DNA of 64,000 nucleotides from Maribacter arenosus (GTDB lineage: Bacteria; Bacteroidota; Bacteroidia; Flavobacteriales; Flavobacteriaceae). The notes below the pieces were generated by a model. It did not search any database, was not told the DNA's origin, and saw only the letters and a list, made by a program, of their open reading frames with translations. This document shows positions 36,201 through 42,469 of the stretch, in pieces. Numbering within the stretch: position 1 is the stretch's first letter; each line of letters begins with the position of its first letter. The position numbers and the translations under genes were made by a program. The DNA lies in contig NZ_JABTCG010000001.1 of the NCBI RefSeq assembly GCF_014610845.1, positions 248,001 to 312,000 on the forward strand, in the 5' to 3' direction.

Positions 36201-37805
36201 TAAATCTAAAAATCTGGTATACGTTTGTTCGAAAACTTTAGCGAATCGTATAAAAATATCGTGTGCATTTGGTACAGGTTCATGTGTAATAAACATGAGA
36301 TACCCTTCCTTAAAATAGGCACAATGAATAATTTGAAAAGTTGGAAACGAAAGTCCAGCTTTAGCTAATGCTTTCACCTCAGGAATAGAAACCAAATACT
36401 TGTAATGGTCTTCTAGTACCTTACCTTCCTGCTCTAAAACAAATAAAGCGTCTCCTCTTTTTTCTGCTTCGCGAAAAAGTAGATACACGTCTTCACTAGA
36501 ATTTGTTCTAAATGGTGGCTGAAGTCTATCTTTACCTGCCATCCAAGCCGTAGCAAATTTCTTGTCTTTATCCCAAATATTAAAACCACAAGCAAAGGAA
36601 TTTATGCCTAGTTCCTCAACTTGTTGAAATAGAAGCAAAGCGGTATCTCTTAATTCATCACTTCGCTGCATACCCATAGTTCGGCTTCGTACTTTTTCTA
36701 ATGCCAATTCTATTTGAACCTCTCGTGCTTGTTTTTCTGCTTTTTGTAAGTCCAAGAAACGTCTATGTGCTAAATCAAACGCACTCGCAAATTGTATTAA
36801 AATATCTATATCCTCAGCAGGTGGTTTTTTTACAACGCCAGGTAAACTATAACCAATTTCTCCGTGTGTAGTACGTGCCATGACAAATGTTAATCCACCA
36901 ATATGTTTTATATCCTCATGGGTTGGTGCTTGAGGATCTATATTCTGAAAATCGCCCAAGTTGACCATTTTATCTACATAATCAATAGCTTCTTTTGCGT
37001 TCATGGCGTACACCACAGTTGCATTATTGCTTTTTTCCCATTTAGCTAATAATGGAATGTCACCATGCATATGTCTTGGCAATTCCATTACAAAACCAAT
37101 TTTACTTCCATCACCAGAAGTCATGGCTTTTTCATAGGTTTCTGGCAGCCACATCATGTGCCAGAAATAATGCGCTTCGTGACCTAATTTGGTAAATTCA
37201 TTGCGCATCGTCACTACAATATCGAGTAGGTCAGAAGATTGTTGCATGGCAACGGCTTGAGCTCGAATACGTTCTAAAGCTCCTTCGATTTCTAGTTCTC
37301 GGTTTTTCGCCTCTAGCTCAACCGTTCGTCGTTTTATAGCTTCTCTTAATTCTTGGTTTTCCTCATTTACTTTATCGAAACCTATGGATTCCCCTTCATC
37401 TGTTTTGCTATCGGCTATAGAGAAATGCTGATAGATAAACTTCCAGCCTTCTTTTTTTTCTATTAAGACTGACGAAAATCTAAAACGGCCATAATAGGTC
37501 CAATCGGTGCCGTTTATAAACCAAGCATCAAAAATATGAGTTATAAAAATAAGGTCGTCAAAAGCTTCAATTGTAGTCGTTTCATTTCGAAGGTCTGTTT
37601 TACCAGAGAATTGCTCCGCCGTTTCCTTAAAAAATTGAGTGGTATCTTTTCGGTTTAGAAATTCTTCATTATCGGTAGAACCGATAAAGTGGTATTCATC
37701 AGCAAAATAGCTATCATAAGTAATAACATCACCATTTAAGTAACTATGCATCCAAGTGTCATAGATCTTTAATATTTCTTCTTTCTTTTTGTTGGTGAGT
37801 TTCAT
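30279..37805 (-). CDS. Giant soluble histidine kinase with eleven tandem sensory modules
   Basis: A 2508-residue protein with no signal peptide or membrane helix. Residues about 1-130 are an NTF2/SnoaL-like domain (ILKIYDTWMHSYLNGDVITY, FRFSSVLIEKKEGWKFIYQH). A coiled coil leads to eleven modules of about 182-195 residues starting near 175, 367, 549, 732, 923, 1109, 1296, 1491, 1683, 1872 and 2058. Each opens with a helix like ALEKVRSRTMAMQKSDEL and closes with RFAKVFEQTYTRFLDLQKAE plus AQAREAQIE; the body looks GAF-like (inference). The kinase core follows: His2272, [31 protein letters not shown]. It is the first gene of the six-gene operon and is far longer than usual kinases. Confidence 0.93.
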   Translation of the reverse strand: MKLTNKKKEEILKIYDTWMHSYLNGDVITYDSYFADEYHFIGSTDNEEFLNRKDTTQFFKETAEQFSGKTDLRNETTTIEAFDDLIFITHIFDAWFINGTDWTYYGRFRFSSVLIEKKEGWKFIYQHFSIADSKTDEGESIGFDKVNEENQELREAIKRRTVELEAKNRELEIEGALERIRAQAVAMQQSSDLLDIVVTMRNEFTKLGHEAHYFWHMMWLPETYEKAMTSGDGSKIGFVMELPRHMHGDIPLLAKWEKSNNATVVYAMNAKEAIDYVDKMVNLGDFQNIDPQAPTHEDIKHIGGLTFVMARTTHGEIGYSLPGVVKKPPAEDIDILIQFASAFDLAHRRFLDLQKAEKQAREVQIELALEKVRSRTMGMQRSDELRDTALLLFQQVEELGINSFACGFNIWDKDKKFATAWMAGKDRLQPPFRTNSSEDVYLLFREAEKRGDALFVLEQEGKVLEDHYKYLVSIPEVKALAKAGLSFPTFQIIHCAYFKEGYLMFITHEPVPNAHDIFIRFAKVFEQTYTRFLDLQKAEAQARESEIELALERVRARTMAMQHSDELQEASYLLDEQVRALGVKTWGCAFNIYGDKESTEWFGNEAGILPTYSVPRKGIFKEYYEKGQKGESIFIQEFSGKACIDHYEYMSTLPVIGDVLKQLKETNDGFPTYQIDHVVYFKYGYLLFITKEHVPDAYDIFKRFAKVFEQTYTRFLDLQKAEAQAREAQIEAALERTRTQSMLMQHSNELNTTAQVFHEQLQLLGIDSEFSYLWLPDETENNHKFWATWSERKKSKTIYKNKAVTFPLDKSEPSIKACYLAWESEETVHVNTVQPDEVEDYFSTWSELLDGVDKFKPELFPDGLYYIDAYMDYGCFGIMIKRQLDDDEKKILNRFSKEFQRTYTRFLDLQKAEAQAREAQIETALEKVRSQSLAMHSSDEMQQVANAVYDQLKELGLVMDAVGMSGIIEEKQDYDVWIGGVPMGKALRIPYNKTTKVQRDYNKAIKERAELFARTYTGKTKEEYIHQLLKHGDFPKNLKNKMVNSSAFSTSLAFAKNSGIQIARYTNEPYTVQENELLKRFAKVFEQAYIRFMDLQKAEAQTREAQIEAALEKVRSRTMAMQKGIELQDVVVLLYKELIALGVTNFATCGYVEINEETQLQSTWVTSPGGDSLGLFYLPLTGDVYFNERYEAWKKQQTVFHQTVAGKERRKHLEYAITTFNSKEAEEMVRNQFPDPTVFYCFNFSHGYLHLVAGSHLEEEEEALLARFTRVFEQTYARFLDLEKAEAQAREAQINLAVERVRAKALAMHKSEEIMEVVAKLKEEVMALDIPDVVAATIFLNEGDDKVRMWDLSTLEKDNNGYQIPFDITFKLKKRDPNLYVKRVWENPENYFIEVQEGKDLKRIIEWLRENNQDKIADEVKEYTETTKLERLHHTVKKLNNGKLVIDLLNPPSDEMETILTKMGGAFDLAYKRFEDLQKAEAQTREAQIEAALEKVRSRSLAMHKPDELQEVVAVVAEKLKELGVIYDAGGVILCTYFPDNKDVVHWIAVDDFSTSGRYLVPYFDNPIFNEAWDSKIGGDTYFSKEFPVEAKNDFFEQAFEQSDYKHMPEDYKQYVLQADKHRLSAAWSKNSAILIPSLTGAIPSESDADIMKRFAKVFEQAYIRFMDLQKAEAQAREAQIEAALEKVRSRTMAMHKSKEMLEVIGVVSEQLQQLNLNFDTVSFAKNNQEGDFTFWITSKGQPMPILMEVPTFDSPILKGIYKAQKEGITFLADVFSAKVNKEWHEHLIKYSDLKHFPEKIKDYILNAPGFARSSFLLKNIDLYVGNYRAIPFRDEENAIFKRFAHVFEQSYTRFLDLQKAEAQAREAQIENALEKVRSRTMAMQQSHELPEAANNLFLQVQELGIPAWSAGYCIWENEDKKTASCNMSSEGEIQNSFILPTIGEGYNFYDPLQSGETFYVEELGGDALVKHYDFMRTLPKVGKILEELIKAGLSLPTFQIFHIVYFPHGYLMFITYEPVPDAHEIFKRFAKVFEQTYTRFLDLQKAEAQAREATKQASLDRVRGQIASMRSTADLDRITPLLWNELTTMGVPFIRCGVFIIDEPTQNVEVYLSAPNGHSLGVLHLQFNADPFTENTVAHWRKGKIFKEHWNREEFLSWTQSLMERGQISDKATYQGAVNPPDSLNLHFIPFTQGMLYVGSENPLNVEQIELVQSLADAFAIAYARYEDFTKLEKAKQSVEITLSELKATQNQLVQSEKMASLGELTAGIAHEIQNPLNFVNNFSEVSNELIDEMNEEIAKGDLDEAKAIADDIKQNLEKINHHGKRADAIVKGMLQHSRSSSGVKEPTDINALADEYLRLAYHGLRAKDKGFNATMNTDFDDTIGKIKVVPQDIGRVILNLITNAFYVVDEKKKSGIESYEPTVSIRSKKKDGKVEISVKDNGNGIPQNVLDKIFQPFFTTKPTGQGTGLGLSMSYDIITKGHGGELKVETKEGEGTTFAFSLPNQG
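30311..30840. repeat. 530-bp direct repeat, copy 2 (kinase core)
   Basis: The partner of 27758-28287, inside the giant kinase gene. The two kinase ends diverge only after the block, in their final codons and in the helix region around 28288-28356 / 30841-30909. Confidence 0.9.
31071..37283 (-). repeat. Eleven-unit tandem protein-coding repeat with homogenised linkers
   Basis: Unit edges on the DNA are about 37283, 36707, 36161, 35612, 35039, 34481, 33920, 33335, 32759, 32192, 31634 and 31071. The linker of about 45 residues is nearly constant, while bodies diverge into recognisable subtypes: units 2, 3 and 10 (with FPTFQI...YFKxGYLxFIT), units 5, 8 and 9 (with FPxxxKxx(M/I) and a late RFAKVFEQ), units 6 and 11 (SLG(L/V)xxLxL), and units 1 and 7 (AFDLAxxRFxDLQKAE). 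Unit 4 stands apart. Confidence 0.85.
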
Positions 37806-38021
37806 GGATTGATAGTTGTTGGTAAAGGGATAATAAAACTTGAACCTTCCCTTTCTGGCGTTTCTATGTTTGATTTAAAACAAAATGCAGTATCAAAACT
37901 AGTAGGTGTTGATAAACTTTTTCTCGAGTTATGCCCAGTTGATTTGGAGGAATAATAGGACTGGGGTATTTTATCATGTGCTTTCTGTGGGTCTGTGATT
38001 CTGAAGTTTTCGAAAGAAATA

Positions 38022-38051
38022 AAATCCCCCATTTCACAAATTGGGGGATTT
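38022..38051. terminator. Terminator-like hairpin
   Basis: A 10-bp stem (AAATCCCCCA / TGGGGGATTT) with a 10-base loop, followed on the plus strand by TTTGTTTTT. No complete gene ends here, so it may be a relic or protect the kinase operon from read-through. Confidence 0.5.
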
Positions 38052-38468
38052 TTTGTTTTTGAGCCAATAATTGCCATTGGCCGAAGGCAATAAAAAGTAA
38101 TATCAACTAAGAATACCTTTGCGGTTTTAGTATCATCAACTTTTGTATGTATTAGTGTCATCAAAAAAAACCGGTCGGTTATAATTTCATTTATTTCAAT
38201 TGTTAATGTACGATTTTTTCAATTATGGTACGTTTCTGAAAAAATAACTGATTAGCAATTATAAATCGTAAAACCACGCTTTTTTTTACCGCCTTGTTGA
38301 AGTCTCTTTTTTAAAGGGGTCTAACTCGAATTTTAAAACTCTACCCTTGATAAAACTAGGTATGGAATACACTTGTTTTATATGATACTGGAACAACAGA
38401 AACCCTACATTACACAGTGGGCTATTCATGAAGGTTCTTATCCTTTCTTTGGATTATAGCTCAATGTT

Positions 38469-38500
38469 ACAATCCATCCTAAAATAGTGACAACTCGGTA
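38469..38500 (+). promoter_or_regulatory. Shared 32-bp element, copy 1 (candidate LytTR operator)
   Basis: The element starts ACAATCCATCCT, then an A-rich spacer, then AGTGACAA and ends GGTA. It matches 40970-41001 at 28 of 32 positions by direct alignment. It ends 68 bp before the ATG of the DUF2141 gene. The equal placement in front of two operons encoding a LytS-type kinase and a LytTR regulator makes it a strong candidate binding site. Confidence 0.7.
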
Positions 38501-38568
38501 TTTCTTTTTTCCTATCATGGGGGTAAAGCATCAAATTAGCCCCAGTAAATAATCTAACACCAAAAAAG

Positions 38569-38991
38569 ATGAATAAAAGGTTACTATTTCTGTTGGCAGT
38601 GTTTTGCACTTTGGCCAACAATGCGCAAGAGAACAAAAGTGGAACCATCGAAATTGAAATCACGGATATTGAACATTCAAAGGGAAAATTGATGATAGGA
38701 TTGTATCAGGAGGAATCCAATTGGCTTAAAAAACCATTTAAGGGTACAATAGGTATAATAGAAGGGGGTAAATGTAAAGTGGTTTTTGATGATATTCCAT
38801 CAGGTACATATGCCATTTCATTATTTCACGATGAGAACGATAATAATGAACTCGATATGTTTCTGGGATTTTATCCAAAAGAAAGCACAGCTTGTTCAAA
38901 CAATGCACCGGCCAGATTCGGGCCACCATCATGGGAGGACGCCAAATTCGAAGTGAACGGAAAAACAATTAAACAAACCATAAAATTATAG
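38569..38991 (+). CDS. Secreted DUF2141 protein
   Basis: A 140-residue protein with a signal peptide (LAVFCTLANNAQ). The mature part has the DUF2141 pattern: GTIEIEITDIEHSKGKLMIG, then GTYAISLFHDENDNNELDMF with a Ca-binding-like DENDNNELD loop, GFYPKES, SNNAPARFGPPSWEDAKFEV. Function of the family is unknown; a single beta-sandwich domain is expected in the periplasm or outside. It is the first gene of the kinase operon, 3 bases before the next gene. Confidence 0.85.
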   Translation: MNKRLLFLLAVFCTLANNAQENKSGTIEIEITDIEHSKGKLMIGLYQEESNWLKKPFKGTIGIIEGGKCKVVFDDIPSGTYAISLFHDENDNNELDMFLGFYPKESTACSNNAPARFGPPSWEDAKFEVNGKTIKQTIKL

Positions 38992-38994
38992 ATC

Positions 38995-39624
38995 ATGAAA
39001 AAATTAATCGCAATTACACTTTTACTAATCGGAATCACGGCAACAGCCCAAGACAAATACACTACTGGAATGCAAGAGGCCTTTCAACTCTGGGGCGAAG
39101 GCAAAATATCGGAAGCTTCGAATATGTTCGAGCGAATTTCCTCTGCTGAACTCGATAATTGGTTGCCTGCCTATTATGGCGCACAGGTAAATACAGTGGC
39201 TTCTTTCGGGGAGAAGGATAAGGAAAAATTGACCCAACAATTGGAAAAAGCCCAGGAATTGATCGATTTAGCCAAGGCAATCTCCCCCGACAACCCTGAA
39301 ATAATCGTGCAGCAGGCTATGATCTACACGGCATGGGTCGCTTTTGATGGAGCAACCTATGGCATGACGCTTTCAGGTAAAGTAGCTGCATTATACCAAA
39401 AAGCCTTACAATTGGCTCCGGAAAATCCGAGGGTCGTTTTTTCTAAAGCAGAATGGGACATGGGGTCGGCAAGGTTTTTCGGGCAAGATACCACACCCTT
39501 TTGCAAAGATGTTGAACGCGCCTTGGAACTTTTTGCTAAATTTAAGCCAGAGTCGCCTTTTCATCCCAATTGGGGAAAAGATAGGGCAGAACAAATAGTT
39601 AAGGATTGTAAAGAAGCCAAGTAA
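38995..39624 (+). CDS. Secreted TPR-like protein
   Basis: A 209-residue protein with a signal peptide (ITLLLIGITATAQ). The mature part is helical with TPR-like units: EAFQLWGEGKISEASNMFER, LEKAQELIDLAKAISPDNPE, LYQKALQLAPENPRVVFSKA. A conserved-looking Cys pair (FCKDVERAL and IVKDCKEAK) may form a disulfide. It probably binds a partner in the periplasm; no enzyme is suggested. It sits between DUF2141 and the LytS-type kinase with 3-base gaps on both sides, so it is surely co-transcribed. Confidence 0.75.
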   Translation: MKKLIAITLLLIGITATAQDKYTTGMQEAFQLWGEGKISEASNMFERISSAELDNWLPAYYGAQVNTVASFGEKDKEKLTQQLEKAQELIDLAKAISPDNPEIIVQQAMIYTAWVAFDGATYGMTLSGKVAALYQKALQLAPENPRVVFSKAEWDMGSARFFGQDTTPFCKDVERALELFAKFKPESPFHPNWGKDRAEQIVKDCKEAK

Positions 39625-39627
39625 TTA

Positions 39628-40965
39628 ATGACACGTTTTTTTAAACATTTAATCAGGGCAATTCTAATAGGTACTATAATCTATTTCATTTTTCTTGTCG
39701 CATTCTTTTTTATGGGCAGGTTTAATGAGGGGTTCAGTTATCATTCGGCATGGACCGAATACTATCAAAACATGATATTCGCGGTGATCCTTTATATGGT
39801 CAATGCCTATTGGATTCAGTATCTTGTTATTACCTATAAAGAGCATCTTTTTTCTTTAAAAAGATTTATAATTGGTATTTCGGGGAATATCCTTGTTTCA
39901 ATACTTGGGATCTTCCTATCCCGTATTGTTCTTGTGGTTATATTGGGGAAAATGCCACTTATCGACTTCCTGACCAATGAAAGGCCAGAATATTATCAGT
40001 TTTCATTGATTATTGCCATATGTATTTCGCTTATCTTTTATGCCATTTGGTATTATAAATATCGGCAGGAAACCAAGGTTAAGGAACAAAAAATAATCGC
40101 AGGTACCGCTTCGGCCAAATTCGATGCCCTTAAAAACCAATTAGACCCCCATTTCCTCTTTAATAGCTTAAACGTGCTGACCAGCCTGATTGAGGAAGAT
40201 CCTTATCAGGCCCAAAAGTTTACGACTTCCCTTTCAAAAGTGTATCGATATGTGTTGGAGCAAAAGAATAAAGACCTCGTTTCAGTAGACGAGGAGCTAC
40301 AGTTCGCCAAGACCTATGTAAAACTGTTAAAGATGCGATTTGAGGATAGTATCCATTTAGAAATTCCGGAACAAAGTAGTAACCCGGAGGCTAAAATTGT
40401 ACCCCTATCATTGCAATTATTGCTCGAAAACGCCGTAAAACATAATGTGGTTACCGCTTCGAAACCATTGTATATAAAGGTTTATGAGAAAGATGGGCTG
40501 TTGGTGGTAGAAAATAACCTACAAGCAAAACAAGTGGTAAAAAAGAGTAGCGGCGTGGGACTTCAAAACATAAAACAACGCTATGGTATCTTAACCGATC
40601 GTCAAGTGGAAATCTCTAAATCGGAGAATGATTTTAGCGTAAAATTGCCTATGCTCACAAAACAAATATCAGTGATGGAAACACAACAGACCTATATAGA
40701 CGATAAGCGGTATGCAAAGGCCAAAGAGCATGTAGAAAAACTTAAAGGGTTTTATGGCAATCTTCTGGCATATTGTATCGTAATCCCTTGTTTGGCTATC
40801 CTAAACTACAACACCACAGGTTTCCCATGGATAATATTCCCAGCCCTAGGGTGGGGATTCGGGGTTACAATGCATGGCATGGAGGTCTTTGGGTACAATC
40901 CCCTTTGGGGAAAACGATGGGAAGAACGTAAGCTTAGAAAGTTTATGGATGATGACAGGTTCTGA
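39628..40965 (+). CDS. LytS-type histidine kinase with C-terminal 2TM domain
   Basis: A 445-residue protein. Four membrane helices lie in the first 150 residues (IRAILIGTIIYFIFLVAFFF, MIFAVILYMVNAYWIQYLVI, NILVSILGIFLSRIVLVVIL, LIIAICISLIFYAIWYY). Then comes a LytS-family kinase: LDPHFLFNSLNVLTSLIEED with His175, the N box LQLLLENAVKHNVV, and GVGLQNIKQRYGI. After residue about 350 a full 2TM domain is fused: KAKEHVEKLKGFYGNLLAYC, GWGFGVTMHGMEVFGYNP, WEERKLRKFMDDD. The kinase is thus held between two membrane parts. It is in line with the five 2TM proteins downstream. Confidence 0.9.
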   Translation: MTRFFKHLIRAILIGTIIYFIFLVAFFFMGRFNEGFSYHSAWTEYYQNMIFAVILYMVNAYWIQYLVITYKEHLFSLKRFIIGISGNILVSILGIFLSRIVLVVILGKMPLIDFLTNERPEYYQFSLIIAICISLIFYAIWYYKYRQETKVKEQKIIAGTASAKFDALKNQLDPHFLFNSLNVLTSLIEEDPYQAQKFTTSLSKVYRYVLEQKNKDLVSVDEELQFAKTYVKLLKMRFEDSIHLEIPEQSSNPEAKIVPLSLQLLLENAVKHNVVTASKPLYIKVYEKDGLLVVENNLQAKQVVKKSSGVGLQNIKQRYGILTDRQVEISKSENDFSVKLPMLTKQISVMETQQTYIDDKRYAKAKEHVEKLKGFYGNLLAYCIVIPCLAILNYNTTGFPWIIFPALGWGFGVTMHGMEVFGYNPLWGKRWEERKLRKFMDDDRF

Positions 40966-40969
40966 TCGA

Positions 40970-41001
40970 ACAATCCATCCTCAAAAAGTGACAATTGGGT
41001 A
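40970..41001 (+). promoter_or_regulatory. Shared 32-bp element, copy 2 (candidate LytTR operator)
   Basis: The partner of 38469-38500 with only four differences. It begins 5 bases after the kinase stop codon and ends 67 bp before the ATG of the first 2TM gene, nearly the same distance as copy 1. It argues that the 2TM genes have their own promoter, coregulated with the DUF2141 operon. Confidence 0.7.
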
Positions 41002-41068
41002 ATGAAAATTTAGTGCAATGTGATTAACCCCATATTTTTATCCTATAAATTAAATAAACCAACAAGAA

Positions 41069-41371
41069 ATGGAAACTTCAGAAAAAGACAAAAAGTATTT
41101 TAGGGCAAAAGATAGGGTAGAAAACATAAAGAAATTCTACACAAACCTAATATCCTATATATTCTTTATAGCCCTCTTGGCAGGAATAAACTATTGGACC
41201 GATGAATGGCGCTACCCTTGGTTCCTTTGGGCGGCTTTTGGATGGGGTATTGGTGTGGTCTTCCAGGCCATCAAGACATTTAGCTTAAATCCTTTTTTTG
41301 GAAGGGATTGGGAAGAGCGTAAGATCAAAGAATTTATGCAGGACGATGAAAAACAACGAAGATGGAAGTAA
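41069..41371 (+). CDS. 2TM-domain protein 1
   Basis: A 100-residue protein consisting of one 2TM domain: a charged N-terminal helix (AKDRVENIKKFYTNL), helix 1 (LISYIFFIALLAGINYW), helix 2 (PWFLWAAFGWGIGVVFQAIK), the FSLNPFFGRDWEERKIKEFM signature and an acidic/basic tail. Function of the domain is unknown; it is often found next to or fused with LytS-type kinases. Its sequence is closest to the 2TM domain fused to the kinase just upstream. Confidence 0.85.
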   Translation: METSEKDKKYFRAKDRVENIKKFYTNLISYIFFIALLAGINYWTDEWRYPWFLWAAFGWGIGVVFQAIKTFSLNPFFGRDWEERKIKEFMQDDEKQRRWK

Positions 41372-41700
41372 TGGAAAATAGAAACGATGAAAAAATGAAA
41401 CGGGCCAAAAAGCGCGTTGAAGAACTCAAGGGATTTTATATTCACCTTACCGTGTATATCTTGATAAACACCTTTATCTCTACGATGAAGATCATACGGG
41501 ATTTAGGAAATGGGGAGAGTTTTGGAGAAGCATTTTGGGATTTTGGCACTTTCGCCGTTTGGTTTTTTTGGGGCATAGGAGTGTTTTTCCATGGGGTAAA
41601 GGTCTTTTCGTACAATCCGTTTTTTGGTAAGGATTGGGAACGAAGACAGATTCAGAAATATATGGACAAGGATAAAAAAGAAGCCGAAAAATACCGCTAA
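41371..41700 (+). CDS. 2TM-domain protein 2
   Basis: A 109-residue 2TM protein starting at the ATG that overlaps the previous stop (TAATG at 41369-41373); an upstream in-frame ATG at 41362 is less likely. Features: KKRVEELKGFYIHLTVYILI, a long first-to-second helix linker with a GNGESFGEAFWDF loop, FWGIGVFFHGVKVFSYNPFF and WERRQIQKYMDKDKKEAEKY. It resembles protein 4 of the set more than protein 1. Confidence 0.85.
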   Translation: MENRNDEKMKRAKKRVEELKGFYIHLTVYILINTFISTMKIIRDLGNGESFGEAFWDFGTFAVWFFWGIGVFFHGVKVFSYNPFFGKDWERRQIQKYMDKDKKEAEKYR

Positions 41701-42023
41701 TGGAAACCAACATGAACGAAGTAGAGAAATATAGAAAAGCGAAAAAGCGTATTGAAGATATAAAGCGATTATATGCACATGTCGTTCTATTCATTATAGC
41801 CACAATAGTATTATGGGTATTCAAAGGAAGGATAATCAACTACTTGCTGTCTAAAGGCATAACCGATGAAGGCTTTTTACACTGGGTAGAGCTTAACTTT
41901 ATTTTGCTGCCCCTCATTTGGGCTATCGTTTTGATAATAGTTGGAATTTATTTGCTAAGGTTCAAACCAGGTTTTATAAAGAATTGGGAAAATCGCAAGT
42001 TGAAGGAGTTCTTAGACGAGTAG
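41700..42023 (+). CDS. 2TM-domain protein 3 (divergent)
   Basis: A 107-residue protein with start overlapping the previous stop (TAATG). It keeps the N-terminal helix (KAKKRIEDIKRLYAHVVLFI) and the C-terminal NWENRKLKEFLDE, but the membrane helices (IIATIVLWVF and LPLIWAIVLIIVGIYLLRF) lack the GxGxxFHxxKVF motif found in its siblings. It may have a changed role, for example as a partner subunit. Confidence 0.75.
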   Translation: METNMNEVEKYRKAKKRIEDIKRLYAHVVLFIIATIVLWVFKGRIINYLLSKGITDEGFLHWVELNFILLPLIWAIVLIIVGIYLLRFKPGFIKNWENRKLKEFLDE

Positions 42024-42132
42024 ATTAAAATCATAGGATAATGATAAAAAATAGTATTATCCACCCAGTGGATCGCAATGTAATGGTTTATAGATAACCG
42101 CAGACCTTGATTTGACAGAAAAGACCTTAATT

Positions 42133-42462
42133 ATGGAAACGAATAGTGTGGATAAAATTACCAAAGCGAAAAAAAGGGTTAAGGAACTCAAGGGCTTCTA
42201 TACGCATTTGACAATATATATATTTATCAACCTCTTTCTAATGGTTGCTAAACTAGTGGGTTCTCATTTCTACGGAAATGCTTTTATGGGCCCTTTTTGG
42301 CATTTCAGTACCTTTGCAACCCCTTTCTTTTGGGGGATAGGGTTGTCCTTCCATGCCTTAAAGGTGTTTCGTAAGAATCCTTTTTTCAGTAAGAAATGGG
42401 AATCACGCCAAATACGAAAGTATATGGAAAAAGACCGAAAAGAAGCTGAAAAGTATAAGTAA
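42133..42462 (+). CDS. 2TM-domain protein 4
   Basis: A 109-residue 2TM protein. I chose the ATG at 42133 (METNSVDKITKAKKR), which resembles the METN start of protein 3; an in-frame upstream start at 42112 adds seven atypical residues. Signature segments: KKRVKELKGFYTHLTIYIFI, FFWGIGLSFHALKVFRKNPF, WESRQIRKYMEKDRKEAEKY. An 88-bp gap to protein 3 carries a small ATCCACCCAGTGGAT palindrome. Confidence 0.85.
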   Translation: METNSVDKITKAKKRVKELKGFYTHLTIYIFINLFLMVAKLVGSHFYGNAFMGPFWHFSTFATPFFWGIGLSFHALKVFRKNPFFSKKWESRQIRKYMEKDRKEAEKYK

Positions 42463-42469
42463 ATGGGTC

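Larger units (their letters stand above)
37806..38568. other. Intergenic region between divergent signalling operons
   Basis: This 763-bp region separates the minus-strand kinase operon from the plus-strand DUF2141 operon. It holds a hairpin (38022-38051) and the 32-bp shared element (38469-38500). A minus-strand open frame ends at 37802, overlapping the giant kinase start as ATGA. Its last residues, ETPEREGSSFIIPLP, resemble the end of a histidine kinase ATPase domain, but the rest is not recognisable, so I do not call a gene. Confidence 0.5.

Noticed and set aside
37802-38164. 120-codon open frame on the minus strand
   Set aside because: Only the last 15 residues resemble a known fold; the frame passes through a terminator-like hairpin and gives low-complexity translation. 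Kept as a possible remnant only.
42079-42100. Small ATCCACCCAGTGGAT palindrome between 2TM genes
   Set aside because: Six-base arms are too short to claim a site, and it differs from the shared 32-bp element.
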